Source of the DNA: Parvicella sp964387945
Lineage (GTDB): Bacteria > Bacteroidota > Bacteroidia > Flavobacteriales_D > Parvicellaceae
Assembly: GCA_964387945.1 (NCBI GenBank)
Contig: CAYLYX010000002.1
Location: 248,001 to 312,000 of the forward strand
Length of the DNA: 64,000 nt
Reading direction: 5' to 3'
Part shown: positions 39,574-46,433 of the stretch, piece by piece
Layout of the letters: the number at the start of each line of letters is the position of its first letter
Numbering within the stretch: position 1 is the first letter of the stretch
The notes under the pieces: generated by a model
What the model saw: only the letters and a program-made list of their open reading frames with translations
Told to the model about the DNA's origin: nothing
Database searches by the model: none
Position numbers and translations under genes: made by a program

Positions 39574-40059
39574 ATGAGAATAGTATTAATTGCAGCTTTA
39601 TTTTTTATGATTTCTTGTGAGCATGATCAGGAGAAATCAGTTTCTGACAAGAATAACCAAGACGAAAAAAACATGCAGGTTAGTAGTTTGGAATCATTAG
39701 AAATGTGGTTTCTGAATAAAAGGAATGGAGAAAACGAATACGAGAGATTAAAATACATAAACTCTGTTTATTCGTCATATGAGTCTTATGATTCATTTGA
39801 TACATTGAACTTGTATGATCTCTACATAGATTCTATTGGGATGGTGATTAATGATCTCGTTAAAGAAAATATTGATGGTCTGAAATACAACAAAGATTCT
39901 TTATTGTTAGGAGCTAAATGTTTCATTGACTATTGTAACACAATGTATAATTCTGAAATAGATCCAAATCAAGGAGTTGATTATCATCAGTATAAGAAAG
40001 ATAAGATAACCTATGAACTAATAGGGTTTTATTTTAAACTAAAGAATAGAGAGTATTGA
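39574..40059 (+). CDS. Candidate immunity lipoprotein for the lysozyme-tipped Rhs toxin
   Basis: The ATG follows the toxin stop with no gap. The signal is a classic lipobox (LIAALFFMISC, Cys at residue 15), so the protein would be anchored in the periplasm, where a peptidoglycan-cleaving toxin acts. The mature domain is about 145 residues, helical and acidic, with no recognised family (segments LESLEMWFLNKRNGENEYER and IDYCNTMYNSEIDPN). Immunity genes normally lie just downstream of Rhs tips, so position, size and location all support the role. It does not resemble known lysozyme inhibitors such as PliC or PliI, so any inhibition would be by a different fold. Confidence 0.62.
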   Translation: MRIVLIAALFFMISCEHDQEKSVSDKNNQDEKNMQVSSLESLEMWFLNKRNGENEYERLKYINSVYSSYESYDSFDTLNLYDLYIDSIGMVINDLVKENIDGLKYNKDSLLLGAKCFIDYCNTMYNSEIDPNQGVDYHQYKKDKITYELIGFYFKLKNREY

Positions 40060-40092
40060 TGGTCAATTAAAAAAATTAGTGTCTAAGAAGAA

Positions 40093-40126
40093 ATGATCGC
40101 TTCGAGTGTTTCTAGCACGGATTTTG
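40093..40126 (+). pseudogene. Short Rhs-core remnant upstream of the IS
   Basis: This 34-base stretch differs at only two positions from 41239-41272 inside the larger Rhs fragment on the other side of the transposase gene (core ATGATCGCTTC and TTTCTAGCACGGATTTTG). It encodes the end of a peptide parallel to the Rhs core and is followed by a stop. It is a trace of a displaced Rhs tip. Confidence 0.6.
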
Positions 40127-40218
40127 GGTAGTGTATCAGATTAGTTGGTGAACAAAAATATAATTATAACTAGCTGAAAATGAACAAAAAATAATAAAAA
40201 TAAAATATAGATTAAGTA

Positions 40219-40246
40219 AGGGTGATATTAGGTCACCCTTTTTTTG
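40219..40246 (+). terminator. Rho-independent terminator of the Rhs/immunity operon
   Basis: AGGGTGA (40219-40225) pairs with TCACCCT (40233-40239) across a seven-base loop, and a T-run follows. It lies after the immunity gene and before the transposase. Confidence 0.8.
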
Positions 40247-40307
40247 TGCTTTAAAACCGCTTAAAATCCAGTAAATAGGTGGTAAGTGTGTTAAAATAGT
40301 TGGTAAG

Positions 40308-40979
40308 ATGAATTGCAAAAAATGTTCTAGTAAAGTCATTAAGAATGGCAAACAAAAAGATGGTGCACAACGCTATTATTGTAAATCATGTAAACAAAGT
40401 TTTCAGGATGGATACAAATACAACGCTTACAAGGCAGATATTAATATCAATATAGTTAAGCATCTCAGAGAAAGTTGCGGTATCAGAAGTATTTCGAGAA
40501 TATTGGAAATTTCAACCACCACAGTAATAAAAAGAATTTTGGAAATAGCAGATAATGTAAAAAGACCCGTCATCAGGCTGAGACAAACCTATGAAATGGA
40601 TGAGATCATCACTTTTATAGGAAACAAACAAAAACGTTACTGTATCGCATATGCCATAGAAAGAACTACTAGAAATGTAGTGGATTTCAATGTAGGAAGA
40701 AGAAACAATACAACATTAAGATTAGTAGTGAATAGTTTACTATTAGCTGAAAGCAAACAAATCAGAACAGATAGATTAAGTAACTACATTGGTCTTATTC
40801 CGAGTGAAATTCACCACGTCAAGCGGAGAGGAATTAATAGAATAGAGAGAAAGAATTTAACCATACGAACACACATTAAAAGACTAAACAGAAGAACCAT
40901 TGCTTATACCAAATCTTTGATGATGCTAATGGCTACTTTGAAGATCTACTTCTGGTATGACATGAGACTAAAAAATTAG
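40308..40979 (+). CDS. IS1-family transposase
   Basis: The 223-aa single-frame protein combines the parts encoded by insA and insB in classical IS1. It has an N-terminal zinc ribbon (MNCKKCSS...YYCKSCKQSF), an HTH (SISRILEISTTTVIKRI) and a DDE-type catalytic part. Likely catalytic residues are D in YEMDEIITFIG, D in IRTDRLSNYIG and E in INRIERKNLTIR, and the usual RLNRRT..YTKSL motif follows. Length is near that of fused IS1 transposases, so it may be active. I could not define convincing inverted repeats or target duplications; the element is bounded somewhere between 40130 and 41010. Matching Rhs fragments on both sides suggest it inserted into an older Rhs copy. Confidence 0.82.
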   Translation: MNCKKCSSKVIKNGKQKDGAQRYYCKSCKQSFQDGYKYNAYKADININIVKHLRESCGIRSISRILEISTTTVIKRILEIADNVKRPVIRLRQTYEMDEIITFIGNKQKRYCIAYAIERTTRNVVDFNVGRRNNTTLRLVVNSLLLAESKQIRTDRLSNYIGLIPSEIHHVKRRGINRIERKNLTIRTHIKRLNRRTIAYTKSLMMLMATLKIYFWYDMRLKN

Positions 40980-41010
40980 TATATTTAGCAAAAGTACTCG
41001 TTACATAATA

Positions 41011-41087
41011 ACCAGCCGACTCCATAGGGCGAACGGCTGGTATTCAGGGAAAGCGACAACGAATACCCGTCCTGATAGCTATCGGGA
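41011..41087. repeat. REP-like hairpins
   Basis: Two short inverted repeats: ACCAGCCG (41011-41018) with CGGCTGGT (41034-41041), and the near-perfect palindrome TCCTGATAGCTATCGGGA (41070-41087). No poly-T follows, so they are not terminators. Palindromes like the second are often dispersed in Bacteroidota genomes and resemble REP elements. Confidence 0.5.
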
Positions 41088-41094
41088 CTGAACT

Positions 41095-41496
41095 ATGGTA
41101 GCAGGAAATAACATAACAGGGGTTGAGCGTAACATTTATGGCAGTTCTCGAACCTGCCGACCGAATCCGTCAGGAGAACGGAGAAGGTGGGTAGGAATGG
41201 ATAGAACGTGCGGAAGAGATTTATCTGCCGTAGGCATGATGATCGCTTCAAATGTTTCTAGCACGGATTTTGAGCATAAGCTAGGTATGAAGCAATATGA
41301 ATGCACGAACCATTTGGGTAATGTCTTATCAGTAGTTACCGACCGTAAGCATCCGATCGATGATGACGGCAACGGATTTATTGACTATTACCAGCCGGAG
41401 ATTACCAAGGCTACCGATTACTCGCCAGGGTTCTTCTTAGGTTCTGTAGTCATAGCTCTGAAAGACTGGAGTGGATTGCTTACCGCTGGAATGTAA
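41095..41496 (+). pseudogene. Displaced Rhs-core fragment with internal deletion
   Basis: The frame encodes a copy of the Rhs region found at about 37925-38450 in the intact gene: RNIYGSSR, GMDRTC, KQYECTNHLGNVLSVVTDRK, then HPIDDDGNGFIDYYQPEI. After the shared ATDYSP it jumps straight to FFLGS.VIALKDWSGLL, skipping about 50 residues of the intact version, and then stops. A roughly 15-residue insertion (CRPNPSGERRRW) also interrupts GSSR/GMDRT. It lacks the final core motif and any tip, so it is a decayed orphan rather than a working gene. Confidence 0.8.
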
Positions 41497-41533
41497 CCTA
41501 TTAAAAGAACTAACGTAATAACTAAAAACAAAT

Positions 41534-41575
41534 GTTCCCAAATTGGGAACTTAAACTAAAAAAGGTATATATTTG
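41534..41575 (+). promoter_or_regulatory. higBA promoter with palindromic operator
   Basis: The near-perfect palindrome GTTCCCAAATTGGGAAC (41534-41550) overlaps a possible -33 TTG (41543-41545). A TATATTTG -7 element lies at 41568-41575, seven bases before the higB ATG, so the mRNA is almost leaderless. Binding of HigA here would block transcription. Confidence 0.75.
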
Positions 41576-41581
41576 CAGTAG

Positions 41582-41884
41582 ATGAAGAACATTGTTGCGA
41601 AGAAGACGTTGAGAGACCACTGGGAAAAGCCAAGTAGAGGAGACTCAGAACAAGCATTAAAGGCTTGGTATCAAGAGGCACTAAGAGCAGAATGGCAGAA
41701 CCCTAATGAGATAAAGCAACAATACAAGAACGCAAGCATAGTCGGAGACAATAGGGTTGTCTTCAATATATGTGGAAACAAATACCGATTGGTTGTGAAG
41801 ATTAACTATATATCACAATGGGTATTTATACGATTCGTAGGAACACATAAGGAATATGATAAGATTGATGTGACTACGATTTGA
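41582..41884 (+). CDS. higB: HigB-type mRNA interferase toxin
   Basis: The 100-aa protein matches the HigB toxin family of the RelE fold. It opens with RDHWEKPSRGDSEQALKAWY, then has VVFNICGNKYRLVVKINY, and ends with WVFIRFVGTHKEYDKID. Toxins of this family cut mRNA on the ribosome and stop growth when the antitoxin is lost. It lies first in the pair, as is usual for higBA (toxin first), under the palindromic operator. It sits between two Rhs remnants, which suggests that it arrived as a mobile module. Confidence 0.92.
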   Translation: MKNIVAKKTLRDHWEKPSRGDSEQALKAWYQEALRAEWQNPNEIKQQYKNASIVGDNRVVFNICGNKYRLVVKINYISQWVFIRFVGTHKEYDKIDVTTI

Positions 41885-41916
41885 TTAGGATTAAGAACAG
41901 ATGAAAAGAAGAAATT

Positions 41917-42267
41917 ATGGAAATGAAATTGATAAAAACAGAAGAAGACTACAATGCTGCATTAGCCAGAATTGATGAGTTATTCGATGTAGTCCCTGGA
42001 GACAAGGATTATGACGAAGCTGAGTTGCTTATGACCTTAGTGGACTTATATGAGCAAAAGCACTTTCCAATTGAAGCTCCAGACCCAATTGAAGCTATTA
42101 AGTTTAGAAGAGACCAGCTTGGAATGAAGGATGTGGACTTGGCTAAGTTCTTTGGTACAAGAGCCAGAGTGTCTGAGATTCTTAATAGAAAGAGAAACCT
42201 AACTGTTAAGATGATGAAGGTACTGCACAAGGAACTTGGTATTCCAGCAGAGTCCTTATTGGCTTAG
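41917..42267 (+). CDS. higA: HigA-type antitoxin
   Basis: The 116-aa partner of HigB. The N-terminal half (residues 1-55) carries the acidic YDEAELLMTLVDLYE helix typical of HigA proteins in this family. The C-terminal half is an XRE-type HTH (MKDVDLAKFFGTRARVSEIL, then RKRNLTVKMMKVLHKELG). It should neutralise HigB and repress the operon by binding the palindrome at 41534. It starts 32 bases after higB and is followed by a terminator. Confidence 0.92.
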   Translation: MEMKLIKTEEDYNAALARIDELFDVVPGDKDYDEAELLMTLVDLYEQKHFPIEAPDPIEAIKFRRDQLGMKDVDLAKFFGTRARVSEILNRKRNLTVKMMKVLHKELGIPAESLLA

Positions 42268-42324
42268 AGTATTGTAATGCTTAGTCAAGCCTCTTCTTAA
42301 AGAACGTAACTAAGTGATAGCGTT

Positions 42325-42356
42325 AGCCCTCGGTTTTACTGGGGGCTTTTATTTTG
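42325..42356 (+). terminator. Terminator of higBA
   Basis: AGCCCTC (42325-42331) pairs with GGGGGCT (42341-42347), with one T-G wobble, and the T-rich tract TTTATTTT follows. Confidence 0.72.
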
Positions 42357-42420
42357 CTCATTATTTTGTGATTCATTTCCTTGTTGCATATACAGCATAG
42401 TCGTATCTTGTCGGCATACA

Positions 42421-42645
42421 GTGGGAGCCAGAAAATTGTCATATTACCAAGAGGATTCATGCTTACGAATTGTACATAAAAATGAAAGTGCAAGCGTTTA
42501 CCGTTATGGATTCCAAGGACAAGAGAAGGATGATGAAGTGAAGGGGGCAGAGAATAGCATCAATTATACATTTAGAATGCATGACCCGAGGTTAGGAAGG
42601 TTCTTTGCGGTGGACCCGCTTCATGGAGAGTACCCGAGATTATGA
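42421..42645 (+). pseudogene. Orphan Rhs core end
   Basis: The frame encodes the last part of an Rhs core, YRYGFQGQEKDDEVKGAEN...YTFRMHDPRLGRFFAVDP, then LHGEYPRL and a stop. The intact Rhs gene has the parallel motif with DSRLGRFLSIDP. No start or upstream Rhs sequence is in frame, and the stop falls where a toxin tip should begin. It is the third Rhs remnant in this interval and converges on the LytTR regulator gene. Confidence 0.75.
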
Positions 42646-42703
42646 AGTGCAATTTCGGTTGGTAAATTTGTATAGGAAGATCAAACCTACTTTGCAAGCA
42701 GCT

Positions 42704-43417
42704 CTAAATAAGACTTAAGGCATCCATTACACTCTTTCGTTTATTTCTAGCCACTGGGATTTCTTTTCCACTTGATAGCACTAAGGGTTGGTCGCGCCCT
42801 ACTTTTAACATTTTAACATGCTCTAGGTTGACCAGATATGAATTGTGTGTTCTAATGAACTTATTCGTTGGGAGTGCCGTTTCAAACCATCCTATTCTCT
42901 TGGAAGATACATACCGTTCATCATCGCAGTAAATGGTTGAGTAGGCTCCATCGGCTTCTATATACTCAATATCTGCCAATCGAACCTTTACATAAGCGTT
43001 TTTTACTTGAACGAGTATGGTATCTTTTACATCCTGATTTTGTTGGACACGAGTTAGTTTATTCTTTTTCTTATGTAGCCTGTTTACGCTATTTACCAGT
43101 TCTTCTGGGTCAATTGGTTTGACGATATAGTCGAATGCTCCTTCTTTAATCGCTTGAATACCAAAATTATCGTAGGCTGTTACGAAGACGATATCTGCAC
43201 CCGAAAAATCTACGCGATCGAGCACATCAAACCCCGTGTACTCGCCAAAGTTGATGTCCAGAAAAACAATGTCCAGATTTTGCGCTACATCTGCTGCAAC
43301 GAGATCTTCTAATCCATGAAAGACTCCCACCACATTTACGCCAAGACAATACTTTTCAAGCATGAGCGAGAGTGTCTCTGCTGCTTGTATTTCGTCATCT
43401 ACTACTATTACATTCAT
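42704..43417 (-). CDS. LytTR-family response regulator (second system)
   Basis: The receiver domain has D7-D8 and phospho-acceptor D54 (VFLDINFGEYTGFD), with K100 in DYIVKPID. The C-terminal LytTR domain (residues about 135-237) shows IEYIEADGAYSTIY and FIRTHNSYLVNLEHV. Its ATG overlaps the kinase stop (ATGA), so the pair is coupled. It probably regulates the divergent T9SS protein gene at 46434, although no 21-bp-periodic motif like that of the first system was found there. Confidence 0.92.
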   Translation of the reverse strand: MNVIVVDDEIQAAETLSLMLEKYCLGVNVVGVFHGLEDLVAADVAQNLDIVFLDINFGEYTGFDVLDRVDFSGADIVFVTAYDNFGIQAIKEGAFDYIVKPIDPEELVNSVNRLHKKKNKLTRVQQNQDVKDTILVQVKNAYVKVRLADIEYIEADGAYSTIYCDDERYVSSKRIGWFETALPTNKFIRTHNSYLVNLEHVKMLKVGRDQPLVLSSGKEIPVARNKRKSVMDALSLI

Positions 43418-46245
43418 TTCTTGAGTGGGATTATGAGTTCTACTTCAGTTCCTTTTCCTTTTTGAGCATCAATTTTGAGCGCCAAGCCTTTGTGACCGTA
43501 CTTCTTAAGGACTTCTAATCGCTCTAATACGATGTTGATTCCTTTTGATGCAGTTTTGTGCTTAGTGTCATTCAGATCAAATCCGCAACCGTTGTCTTTG
43601 ACGCAGATTTTTAAGGAATTATCAACCATGGCTATTTCAAGGCTTACGACTCCTTCCTCCTTGCCCTTGAAGGCGTGCCAAATGCTATTCTCTATGAAGG
43701 GTTGGATGGTCATTGATGGGATCAAGCAGTTTTTAACTTTATCCATATTATCTACCTTCACGATAAAATCGAAACTTGAGTTTGAGCGCAACTGTTCTAA
43801 CTCGATGTAACGATGTAAATAGTCTAACTCTTCTTCCACAGACACGTAGGTTTTATCCGTGTTGTTTAGTACCAGCCTTACCAGTTCTGCAAAACGTTTA
43901 AGGTACTTATGCCCTTGGAGGTTATCATTCGTAAGAAAGAACTTCTGGATAGAGTTGAGCACATTGAACAAAAAATGAGGGTTCATTTTCGCTCGTAATG
44001 CTTGTTGCTCATAATCATATAACTCGCGCATTCTGTTGTGTTCCTTTTTAAGTGCTTGCGACTTTCTTCTCACGAAAAAGAAAATCAAACCGAATAAAAC
44101 GCTACCAATAACGATCCAAAAATAAACCCTTTGATAAAACGGTCGCTTAACTTCAAAATGATAAACCAATGGCTCGCTTATTCTAGAGCCTGAACTAACA
44201 GTGACAATAAGTTGATAGAATCCGGGAGAAAGGTCATAAATTGAGTAACTTCCTGAAGAAGAACGATTAGAAAAACGTTCGCCTGTGGATTCGTTCACCA
44301 GATCATACTTGAATGAGACATTAGACGTTGACTTAAAATAAACCACATCAAACTCAAATTGTAGACTATTCTGGTCAAAATCTAAGATGGTTTCATTTGC
44401 CAATCGAGTTTCATTTCCATTGACTAAAAAACTGTTGAGAAATACTTTAGGTAAAATTTTCGTCTTGTGATTGAACAAATCATCGATCGGAATTTGATAC
44501 AAGCCACTAGACGATGCAATTAGTAGAACATGATCCGTTTCGAACACGTCTGTAACCCTACCGCTTAGGTTTAACTCTTGTTGTGAGAAGATACGAAGGT
44601 CGCTTCCATCTGTAAACGCAATTTCTTCGTTCAAAACCATCCAGACATGATTCCCGAAGACCCTCACCTGGTGCACGGTTCTGCCACCAAAGTAATTTTG
44701 ACCCGTGTCGGGAAATGTACGAACTCCGTCACTGGATGTCGCATAAAAAAGTTCCTGCTCTAGCACCTCTATTCGGTTAACCCGATCAGCGTAGTCAGTT
44801 ATGCTGTGTTCATTTCCCAAGTTGTCCACTTTAAACAGACCTTTCTCGTTTCCAAAATATAGTTCGTTCTCAAAATATCCAAGTGTATTGGCTCTGTTTG
44901 CATTGATCTTTTGGGGTAAAAAGGAGGAGTCATAGCGGTCAGTCATCGACCATTTGTAAATACCATTATATGCCCCGACAAAAAGAGTGTCTTCAACCAT
45001 TTCAATATCCTTTAATCCTCCTCCAAACTGAAAGCGAGTATGCTCACCATTGGAGAACATAAATGCTCCCACTCCAGATGAGGCGATTACATCACCTTGT
45101 ATTACCTCAACATCTGTTATCCGTTCATGAACGCCAAAATCGATGACTTCTATATTGGCACCATCTGTGATATCGAATATTTGCCCTACTCCACAGGCGA
45201 ATAATCGTCCTCCAGACTCAACCATTCGAAAAACGGGCTCATTAACGATCCTTCTTTTGTAGTGAGCAACAGCTAGTTGGTAAATGCCATTTTCAAGCGT
45301 GCTTATCCAAAAGGAGCCATCTGCAATTCGAACAATTGAAGTCACCGTAAAGTCTTTAAGTACATGAGCTTTCAACTCGAAAGTTTCGTTGTCGAAGAGA
45401 AAAAGTCCGTTCCGAGCGCCATACAAAACGTCATTCCCTAAGAAGGCATGGCATAGCGGAACATAACCCTCTAACACTTCGATTTCCTTAGCGAATGAAT
45501 ATGACATAGACGCTGTGTTTAGTTTTTTGATCACAACGTTTCCGTTTTGAAGTTTTTGAAACAAATTCAGTGTTGTCTTCCCATCATAAATTGGGACTCC
45601 TTGAAAATTGCCCTCCAGCAGTTTCTTTTCATTTGGTGTAACAACTAAGATGTGATTTCTAATGGAATCGTTTCGATTCACCGAAAATAGCTGCTCCGTG
45701 TAATTGTAATCAGCCACCAAAAACGGATCGGTGTAGGTATTGTCGTTTACGAAGGAGGTAGCCGTGTCATTTCTTACAACAATAGCTTCCCCTTTTATTG
45801 GCACAACGTAGAGGTCTTCTCCAACCTCTGAAAAAGAGCGTATTGCTCCTAGGTGGTGTAATACGGTAGAATGCTTCAAATGCCCAAAAGCATTTTCTTC
45901 ACGAAACCCCACTTTGCCATTAAAAGAAGCAAACCACAATCGATTGTTTCTATCTTCGTAACTAGAAAGAATCTCGTAGTCGGGTAATCCATCCTCTAAT
46001 CCATAGTTCTTAAACACCAGACCATTAAACATTGATACACCTCGGTCATTGGCAATCCAGAGCCTGCCTTGATGATCTTCTGTAATTGAATAAACATTGT
46101 TAGACAACAGACCGTCTTGCTCTCCAAAGTGGTTAATTAGATTGAGGTAAGTGCTATCACTATTCACAAAGTTGGGGTATCCTTGGGCATCAACTTTACC
46201 AATGACACTTAGGATGCAAATAACTACTATGTAAATCTGTTTCAT
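43414..46245 (-). CDS. Propeller / Y_Y_Y sensor histidine kinase (second system)
   Basis: A start at 46245 gives a normal signal peptide (MKQIYIVVICILSVIGKVDA); an ATG three codons upstream is also possible. The periplasmic region has propeller blades (GRLWIANDRGVSMFNG, NRLWFASFNGKVGF) and a Y_Y_Y-type domain near residues 615-700. A membrane helix follows at about residue 715 (FWIVIGSVLFGLIFFFV). The kinase carries the canonical LytS box (KMNPHFLFNVLNSIQ) and ATP-binding motifs (QPFIENSIWHAF, DNGCGFDL). The layout is the same as the kinase at 3919 but the sequence is clearly diverged, so this is a paralogous system with its own regulator. Confidence 0.9.
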   Translation of the reverse strand: MKQIYIVVICILSVIGKVDAQGYPNFVNSDSTYLNLINHFGEQDGLLSNNVYSITEDHQGRLWIANDRGVSMFNGLVFKNYGLEDGLPDYEILSSYEDRNNRLWFASFNGKVGFREENAFGHLKHSTVLHHLGAIRSFSEVGEDLYVVPIKGEAIVVRNDTATSFVNDNTYTDPFLVADYNYTEQLFSVNRNDSIRNHILVVTPNEKKLLEGNFQGVPIYDGKTTLNLFQKLQNGNVVIKKLNTASMSYSFAKEIEVLEGYVPLCHAFLGNDVLYGARNGLFLFDNETFELKAHVLKDFTVTSIVRIADGSFWISTLENGIYQLAVAHYKRRIVNEPVFRMVESGGRLFACGVGQIFDITDGANIEVIDFGVHERITDVEVIQGDVIASSGVGAFMFSNGEHTRFQFGGGLKDIEMVEDTLFVGAYNGIYKWSMTDRYDSSFLPQKINANRANTLGYFENELYFGNEKGLFKVDNLGNEHSITDYADRVNRIEVLEQELFYATSSDGVRTFPDTGQNYFGGRTVHQVRVFGNHVWMVLNEEIAFTDGSDLRIFSQQELNLSGRVTDVFETDHVLLIASSSGLYQIPIDDLFNHKTKILPKVFLNSFLVNGNETRLANETILDFDQNSLQFEFDVVYFKSTSNVSFKYDLVNESTGERFSNRSSSGSYSIYDLSPGFYQLIVTVSSGSRISEPLVYHFEVKRPFYQRVYFWIVIGSVLFGLIFFFVRRKSQALKKEHNRMRELYDYEQQALRAKMNPHFLFNVLNSIQKFFLTNDNLQGHKYLKRFAELVRLVLNNTDKTYVSVEEELDYLHRYIELEQLRSNSSFDFIVKVDNMDKVKNCLIPSMTIQPFIENSIWHAFKGKEEGVVSLEIAMVDNSLKICVKDNGCGFDLNDTKHKTASKGINIVLERLEVLKKYGHKGLALKIDAQKGKGTEVELIIPLKK

Positions 46246-46398
46246 CAAGTGCATAAAGGTATCACCAATCTTTTAATCAGCTAAGCTAAAACACCTGTTC
46301 GGAGTTCAAGATAGACTCGTTTTTGGACTATTTGTGAATGATATCTGACCAGTTATTAAGTAATCTGCCTCACTCGTTTAGCTGAGCCTTTGTTGATC

Positions 46399-46406
46399 TA
46401 ATTTTG
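46399..46406 (+). promoter_or_regulatory. -7 promoter element of the SBBP-repeat gene
   Basis: TAATTTTG matches TAnnTTTG and lies 27 bases before the ATG at 46434. No TTG sits at the right distance upstream, again hinting at an activator, presumably the adjacent LytTR regulator. Confidence 0.5.
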
Positions 46407-46433
46407 TTCTCATCAATCAAAAAAAGAAAGAAC

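Noticed and set aside
40060..41010. Inverted repeats and target duplication of the IS1-type element
   Set aside because: AAAAAATTAGT occurs near both ends, but the right copy is part of the transposase coding end and no convincing terminal inverted repeats were found, so element borders are not claimed.
46260..46400. 21-bp-periodic LytTR sites upstream of the second T9SS gene
   Set aside because: I looked for the motif and for any 21-bp repeat before 46399 and found nothing consistent.
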